Shown here: positions 60,296 to 64,000 of the stretch, one piece after another
Numbering within the stretch: the first letter of the stretch is position 1
How the letters are laid out: every line of letters starts with the position of its first letter
Source of the DNA: Methanoculleus sp. SDB
GTDB taxonomy: Archaea; Halobacteriota; Methanomicrobia; Methanomicrobiales; Methanomicrobiaceae
Assembly: GCA_001412355.1 (NCBI GenBank)
Contig: LKUD01000004.1
Location: forward strand, 27,489 to 91,488
Direction: 5' to 3'
Length of the DNA: 64,000 nt
Position numbers and translations under genes: made by a program
Notes under the pieces: model-generated
What the model saw: only the letters and a program-made list of their open reading frames with translations
What the model was told of the DNA's origin: nothing
Databases searched by the model: none

Positions 60296-60988
60296 TCAGT
60301 TTCCTGACGTCTGAATCGGCAGATACGGAAGCAGGGACGCAGCAAGTTTTGCAATATCAAGCGACTGGAGCACGACCCGGCCGGGCCCTGTCAGGGTTGT
60401 GAGAAAGAGACCTTCACCACCGAAAAAGACTGTCTTCACACCCCCCGCAAGGGCGATATCATAGCTGACGGTGCTTTCAAATCCGACGACGAGCCCTGTT
60501 TCCACACGGACGACTTCACCCGGCGCGAGCGTGCGTTCGATAATGTCGCCGCAACAGTGGAGGAATGCCGTGCCGGTACCGGAAAGCCGCTGAAGGACGA
60601 ATCCTTCACCACCGAAAAATCCCGATCGTATGCGTTTTGTGAACGCAATATCGAGATCAATTCCTTCCTCGGCACACAGAAAAGCGTCTTTCTGTGCGAT
60701 GAAGTCACTGCCCGACAACACGACCGGAAAGATCTTTCCCGGAACATTTCCCGCGAATGAGACAAATCCGCCGTCGCCCACCGGTTCGAACTCGGTCATG
60801 AACAGGCTTTCCCCAGTCAGCATCCGTTTCAATCCCTTGAAAAGCCCGCCTTTCATGTTTGTCTTCATCTGCATGTTTCCGCTCATGTTCACCATGGCGC
60901 CCGCTTCGGCAAAGACCCCCGATCCCGGCAAGAGGTGGCAGCACACCATCTGCAGATTATCGCCTTCGATATCATATTCCATATTCAT
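60296..60988 (-). CDS. AIM24/TIGR00266 family protein
   Basis: Protein of 230 aa of the AIM24 (TIGR00266) family, of unknown biochemical role. It has the family's Gly-rich beta-prism pattern: AEAGAMVNMSGNMQMKTN, FVSFAGNVPGKIFPVVL, GFFGGEGFVLQRLSGTGTAFLHCCG and TVFFGGEGLFLTTLTGPGRVVLQSL, with the repeat FFGGEG. No membrane segment is present. First gene of the operon with DUF2117 and nreA. A second Met (residue 3) is an alternative start. Confidence 0.88.
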   Translation of the reverse strand: MNMEYDIEGDNLQMVCCHLLPGSGVFAEAGAMVNMSGNMQMKTNMKGGLFKGLKRMLTGESLFMTEFEPVGDGGFVSFAGNVPGKIFPVVLSGSDFIAQKDAFLCAEEGIDLDIAFTKRIRSGFFGGEGFVLQRLSGTGTAFLHCCGDIIERTLAPGEVVRVETGLVVGFESTVSYDIALAGGVKTVFFGGEGLFLTTLTGPGRVVLQSLDIAKLAASLLPYLPIQTSGN

Positions 60989-61138
60989 CTGTCGGTTCGA
61001 TAAGAATTATAGATAACCCGACCGGCATATTCCGCCCGGATGACCAGTCTGACGTATCGGACACCGCAGGTCTGTCCGTCTGTCGTTATCAGGGATATCC
61101 GGACGACTGGAAGTAAATATCGTACTAATGTATCCGCT

Positions 61139-61193
61139 TCTCCGCGCGGGATACTTATATGTATTCTCAATATATAATACTCGATATATTTTT
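61139..61193 (+). promoter_or_regulatory. AT-rich promoter region before V4R-like pair
   Basis: The 337-base gap 60989-61325 holds no gene I can support. Within it, 61139-61193 contains three TATA-like stretches (TTATATGTATT, AATATATAATA, GATATATTTTTT). They would give a leader of 110-160 bases for the plus-strand gene at 61326, which includes a short CCCC-cgga-GGGG hairpin near 61200-61212. On the minus strand CTATAATTCTTATC (about 61010-61023) suits the AIM24-like gene. Confidence 0.4.
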
Positions 61194-61325
61194 TACACAG
61201 CCCCCGGAGGGGTAATCGGGACGGTTACAAACTGCCCGTCATGTGCAGGCGCATTGTCGCATTCCCGGCGGATCTTTGGCCGGTAATTGTGCAAAGTCCT
61301 GCCGGGAGTAAGGAGAGGAGAAAAG

Positions 61326-61844
61326 GTGGTGCATTCTACACGTGACATTGAAGTAATACCTGTCGAAATCAGGTGGCGTCTTGCCGCGAAGGCACTATGC
61401 TCCCTTCCGCTGGCGTACAACTGGGCGTTTCGGGACCGGGTGGGAGGTGCCTATTCATTCCTTGAAAAGGCCATATTCAGCGAAGCTGCGAAAGAAACCT
61501 ATGCCATCGCTCAAGCACAATTCGCCCCGAAGGAGACTCCGGAGGACATCGCCCGGATGTTCGGCATCGTTTCAGGAGTTCTTTTCGGACCGGGATACGA
61601 AATCGAACACGATACGACACCATCTGGAGCAGAAATCCTGCGTTTGCGGGCATGCCCGCTGCTGTCGGTTGCTGACGACCTCGGATTTGAGCTTGAACGT
61701 GCTTTCGATACATGTGACGCGTATACCCGATCTGTCGTAGGCCACTTCGGATCGCTGTGTAGTGTTACCCGTGTAAAAGCCATGTGCAGGGGAGACCCGT
61801 ACTGTGAAATAAGGATCGGAAAAATAGGAGCCCTGCAGAAATAA
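61326..61844 (+). CDS. V4R-like small protein, copy A of tandem pair
   Basis: Protein of 172 aa. It begins with GTG at 61326 or 61329, both close after aaggagagg. The N-terminal part (VEIRWRLAAKALCSLPLAYNWAF) is helical and basic. The C-terminal part has the layout of V4R/4-vinyl-reductase-like small-molecule-binding domains, ending CRGDPYCEIRIGK, where GDPYC with an upstream Cys is characteristic. A Cys is present in RACPLL and in DTCDAY. The next plus-strand gene is a diverged copy. Ligand unknown. A regulatory sensor or hydrocarbon-binding role is only a family-level guess. Confidence 0.72.
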   Translation: MVHSTRDIEVIPVEIRWRLAAKALCSLPLAYNWAFRDRVGGAYSFLEKAIFSEAAKETYAIAQAQFAPKETPEDIARMFGIVSGVLFGPGYEIEHDTTPSGAEILRLRACPLLSVADDLGFELERAFDTCDAYTRSVVGHFGSLCSVTRVKAMCRGDPYCEIRIGKIGALQK

Positions 61845-62068
61845 TGCATGTGATTTCGGATCCCGCAGAGAGGATAAACTGTATATGGGATTACGGTAGA
61901 GTGAGGATTGTACTTTTTCAAAAATAACAATACTGTGCATATGACCGATTTCGCCAGTATGCGGTGCATTGTCCGTATTTTTATTTTAAAGGACCGACCC
62001 GAGCGTTGCGTGCCGGCATGCACAACATTGAGGTGCTCTCCGGTCAGGAGAGCGCACAGGAGGGACGT

Positions 62069-62629
62069 ATGGATCATATCAGACACATTCCCATGGAAAT
62101 CCGGTGGCGAATCGCCGCCCGGACACTCACGTATATGCCGCTTGCATTCGCCCGGGCATTCGGGCACAGGAAGAGCGGCTCATATGAGGCGGTTCGGTCG
62201 TCAGTATACCGGGAGATTGCACGGGAAATCGCGACATTACTATCGTCATTTCACTTTCCGGCTACAAATGCTGCCGAGGTCGCTCATACGAGCGACATTA
62301 TTGCGACGATAGTATTCGGCCCTGGCATGGAGGGAGATCCTGTGGAAATTTCGCATGAGAGGGTAGTATTCAGGATCAAAGAGTGCCCGGTTTATCACGT
62401 GTCACGGGAGACCGGGATTGCTCCTGAGATGGCCCGCAAAGAATGTGAGGCATTCTATACCGCAATGATAGAGGAACTGAATCCTGCATACTCTGTGGCA
62501 TTTTCGGGAGGGATCTGTACCGGCAGTGATTTCTGTGATATGAGCGTGGTGCGGAAAGAACCCGTTCTCTGGAGCGCAGTGCGCGATCCCCATGCAGGCG
62601 TTTATGAAGAAACCGTGAAGGGCGAGTGA
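62069..62629 (+). CDS. V4R-like small protein, copy B of tandem pair
   Basis: Protein of 186 aa with a strong ribosome site (aggaggg) before the ATG at 62069. It parallels copy A: HIPMEIRWRIAARTLTYMPLAFARAFG versus VIPVEIRWRLAAKALCSLPLAYNWAF, then IVFGPGMEGDPVEI versus VLFGPGYEIEHDTT, and KECPVYHV versus RACPLLSV. The C-terminal metal/ligand-type motif is GICTGSDFCDMSV in place of MCRGDPYCEIRI. It has a longer C-terminal tail. The spaced Cys pair is kept in both copies, so it is probably functional. Confidence 0.75.
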   Translation: MDHIRHIPMEIRWRIAARTLTYMPLAFARAFGHRKSGSYEAVRSSVYREIAREIATLLSSFHFPATNAAEVAHTSDIIATIVFGPGMEGDPVEISHERVVFRIKECPVYHVSRETGIAPEMARKECEAFYTAMIEELNPAYSVAFSGGICTGSDFCDMSVVRKEPVLWSAVRDPHAGVYEETVKGE

Positions 62630-62716
62630 GCCGCAGTATGATGTCCCGGCGGAATCATTTCTGTAGCTCTTATAAAACATCCATATATTTTTGAACTCTT
62701 GGGATTACCAATCACT

Positions 62717-62905
62717 ATGGATGATGATCAGAAACGACAGATTGTGTTTCTCTTTTTAATTTCATTTGCCGGTATGCTGTTTGCCACTTTTCTTCTCATG
62801 CAGCAGGGATGGCTGATTGGGAGTCTGATTGTGTTTTGTGCAATTGTCGGGGTTAATTTCTTCGTCTTCAACCGGATCGTTTCGCCATTCGACCTTCTCG
62901 GGTGA
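62717..62905 (+). CDS. small two-helix membrane protein
   Basis: Protein of 62 aa: MDDDQKRQIVFLFLISFAGMLFATFLLMQQGW, then IGSLIVFCAIVGVNFFVFNRIV. Two membrane helices with an acidic N-terminus; family not recognised. The ATG at 62717 is preferred over an in-frame upstream TTG-type start. AT-rich sequence (catatattttt) about 30 bases before suggests a near-leaderless transcript. It is the last gene before the tRNA relic. Confidence 0.62.
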   Translation: MDDDQKRQIVFLFLISFAGMLFATFLLMQQGWLIGSLIVFCAIVGVNFFVFNRIVSPFDLLG

Positions 62906-62965
62906 TGGACAGATAGTGTCAGCAGGAAAAATTAATCGAAAAACTACCTTTTAAAAAAACTTACA

Positions 62966-63018
62966 AGGCTCGCTGAGATTCGAACGCAGGACCTCCGCCA
63001 TGTCAAGGCAACGTAAAG
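62966..63018 (-). pseudogene. relic of tRNA-Val(GAC) 3' half (putative attachment site copy)
   Basis: On the minus strand the anticodon loop TTGACAT (anticodon GAC), the 3' anticodon stem GGCGG, variable loop, T-arm and acceptor strand of a tRNA-Val can be read in order. The 5' half (D-arm and 5' acceptor strand) is absent upstream. The T-stem has a mismatch (CTGCG against CTCAG) and the acceptor ends GAGCCT rather than GAGCCC. It matches the intact copy at 63966-64000 in 32 of 34 bases of the shared part. Not a functional tRNA. Confidence 0.75.
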
Positions 63019-63251
63019 GCTTCCGATTCAATAACATGGCTCAAATGGCGAATCTGGCCTGGCGCCGATGGAGGGCGGAATCCCCGATCGGTACGCTCCC
63101 CGGAAGCAAGGTATGCAACCGGGAAATTTGCATATGATTGCAGACAAGGTCCTGAATAATCTCAAAGGTTTCACAGATTTAGGGTTGGAGAACGGATAGT
63201 TATTGCCAAAAATCAAAGGGCTGATTGAAAAATAGGGTTAAATAGGCCCAT

Positions 63252-63560
63252 TTACTTTTTTGCCGCAGCTGCCGCCTGTTTTATATTTGCGATACACTGA
63301 TCGGCAGTAAGTACTGATTTGATATCAAAAATGACATATGGCATCCATTTCAGTATAGAAATATTTAAAGAAGTTTCATCTGTTTCAGCAAAAGCATAGC
63401 CTCCATTCGCGTCGCAACACATTCCCCAATCCGTTAAAGTGCCGGATTTCATGTCTGCCCTCACCATCTCAAGCATTGATATCCACAGCTTTCCCCGCTC
63501 TTCGGGATCTGTTGGGATTAATGCTGGATTTAAATGCCACCTCATGTAGAACGTAGCCAT
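63252..63560 (-). CDS. small protein resembling dimeric alpha/beta-barrel (DUF3303-like) family
   Basis: Protein of 102 aa: MATFYMRWHLNPALIPTDPEERGKLWISMLEMVRADMKSGTL, then DWGMCCDANGGYAFAETDETSLNISILKWMPYVIFDIKSVLT. The strand-helix-strand-strand-helix layout with the initial strand ending RWHL is like YCII/muconolactone-isomerase-type dimeric barrels (DUF3303). Function unknown. It is the only gene between the two tRNA-Val copies, so it may have arrived with an integrated element. The upstream sequence shows no strong ribosome site. Confidence 0.65.
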   Translation of the reverse strand: MATFYMRWHLNPALIPTDPEERGKLWISMLEMVRADMKSGTLTDWGMCCDANGGYAFAETDETSLNISILKWMPYVIFDIKSVLTADQCIANIKQAAAAAKK

Positions 63561-63773
63561 TTACCTGAACCTCCGTTTTCATCGACCACTCTGATGAATC
63601 CTGCCGTAATAAACACTATGGGGAAAGAATTCCCCTGATAATCTCTGCTACCATCTCAGAGCGGGTGTCCTGTTGGATTGAGATCCAATAATAGTATCGC
63701 CGGAGTGCAGTCCACGCGGTTCCGGTTATTTTATGATATGCTACAGTCGCGGGAGGCAACCCCCGGGAATCTG

Positions 63774-63905
63774 CTGGTAGTGGCAGAACCATAGGAAGAC
63801 GGGAGTTCTTCTCTTCTCCGGTATCTCCTCACCGTCCGCGGGAACTTCTCCCGGCATATCCGGGAGAAGAGAAATGGTGCTGATGGATCTGCTCTCCACT
63901 ACCAG
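63774..63905. other. structured, self-complementary region with alternative pairings
   Basis: The 63561-64000 stretch has no gene except the tRNA at its end. Within it, CTGGTAGTGG (63774-63783) is inverted as CCACTACCAG (63896-63905). TTCTCCCGG (63846-63854) and CCGGGAGAA (63860-63868) form a perfect 9-bp hairpin with a 5-base loop. TTCTCTTCTCC (about 63809-63819) can also pair with GGAGAAGAGAA (63863-63873), competing with that hairpin. It may be a structured RNA or the terminal-repeat remnant of a small mobile element. Confidence 0.4.
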
Positions 63906-63965
63906 AGCTTCGGCGATCACTTCTCCCTATAATCCGGGAATATACACAATTGTTTAAAACAGGAA

Positions 63966-64000
63966 TGGGCTCGCTGAGATTCGAACTCAGGACCTCCGCC
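63966..64000 (-). tRNA. tRNA-Val(GAC), 3' end only, continues past the window
   Basis: The minus strand reads GGCGG (3' anticodon stem), AGGTC, CTGAG-TTCGAAT-CTCAG (perfect T-stem and canonical T-loop) and CGAGCCCA (acceptor strand with discriminator A). CCA is not encoded. The anticodon itself lies beyond the window edge; GAC is inferred from the relic at 62966-63018, which shares this sequence. The 3' end faces into the window, towards the relic. Confidence 0.75.

Noticed and set aside
62966..63018. Functional second tRNA-Val
   Set aside because: No 5' half or matching 5' acceptor strand is present upstream, and the T-stem has a mismatch.
1..64000. CRISPR array, insertion sequence with transposase, or rRNA genes
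   Set aside because: No regularly spaced repeats, transposase domains or rRNA-like segments were seen on either strand.

Overview
The window comes from a methanogenic archaeon, most likely of the order Methanomicrobiales. Evidence for Archaea: RadA, FEN1, an ATP-dependent DNA ligase, an Nre-type repair protein, split GMP synthase (GuaAb), an archaetidylinositol phosphate synthase homologue, and TATA-type promoters that often sit almost on the start codon. Evidence for a methanogen: F420H2 oxidase FprA, methanogen-restricted DUF1890, DUF1894 and DUF2117 proteins, FdhD, and PAS sensors with the typical IRNPLQ-type dimerisation helix. Base composition is moderately GC-rich throughout, with AT-rich promoters.

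Layout. 1-5.6 kb: mutS (3' end outside the window) diverges from a leuCDB-type operon. 5.7-10.4 kb: a CHASE4/HAMP/PAS sensor converges on a three-gene nitrogenase-like operon (NifH-, NifD- and NifK-like). 10.5-16.4 kb: trkH, phosphoribulokinase, an oxygen-defence run (two rubredoxins, FprA, superoxide reductase) and glutamate dehydrogenase, all on the minus strand. 16.5-30.9 kb: U32 hydroxylase-like protein, DUF1894/DUF1890/fdhD, lysine biosynthesis (dapL-lysA) with an RPA-like protein, radA, phosphoglycolate phosphatase, a CBS/HTH regulator, a NOG1-like GTPase, a presenilin homologue and FEN1. 30.9-42 kb: a HEAT-repeat membrane protein, a long minus-strand operon pyrG-guaAb-argD-hisC-AK6-AIPS, a thioesterase, DJ-1/PfpI, a glycosyltransferase and hisD.

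42-54.2 kb is a molybdenum/tungsten island. It holds a molybdenum-storage-protein (MoSto) homologue, then three different ABC oxyanion importers in a row (Tup-type, Wtp-type, and Mod-type with an embedded trmO), a winged-helix protein, and a MOT1-type molybdate permease. The tupA and wtpA promoters share an upstream motif and spacing, and each binding-protein gene is followed by a stem-loop before its permease gene. These metals feed formate dehydrogenase and formylmethanofuran dehydrogenase in such organisms; fdhD lies in this window.

54.4-62.9 kb holds small membrane proteins (one tandem pair), a metallo-beta-lactamase-fold protein, DNA ligase, the operon AIM24-like/DUF2117/nreA, and a tandem pair of V4R-like proteins. 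At the right edge, a damaged copy of the 3' half of tRNA-Val(GAC) lies about 1 kb from the 3' end of an apparently intact tRNA-Val running out of the window. This is the footprint expected of integration at a tRNA 3' end.

The best candidates for an undescribed system are the nitrogenase-like H-D-K operon, with a compound inverted-repeat operator whose half-site recurs upstream of the neighbouring sensor, and the metal storage-plus-uptake island. All functional assignments are from reading the sequence; no database search was run.
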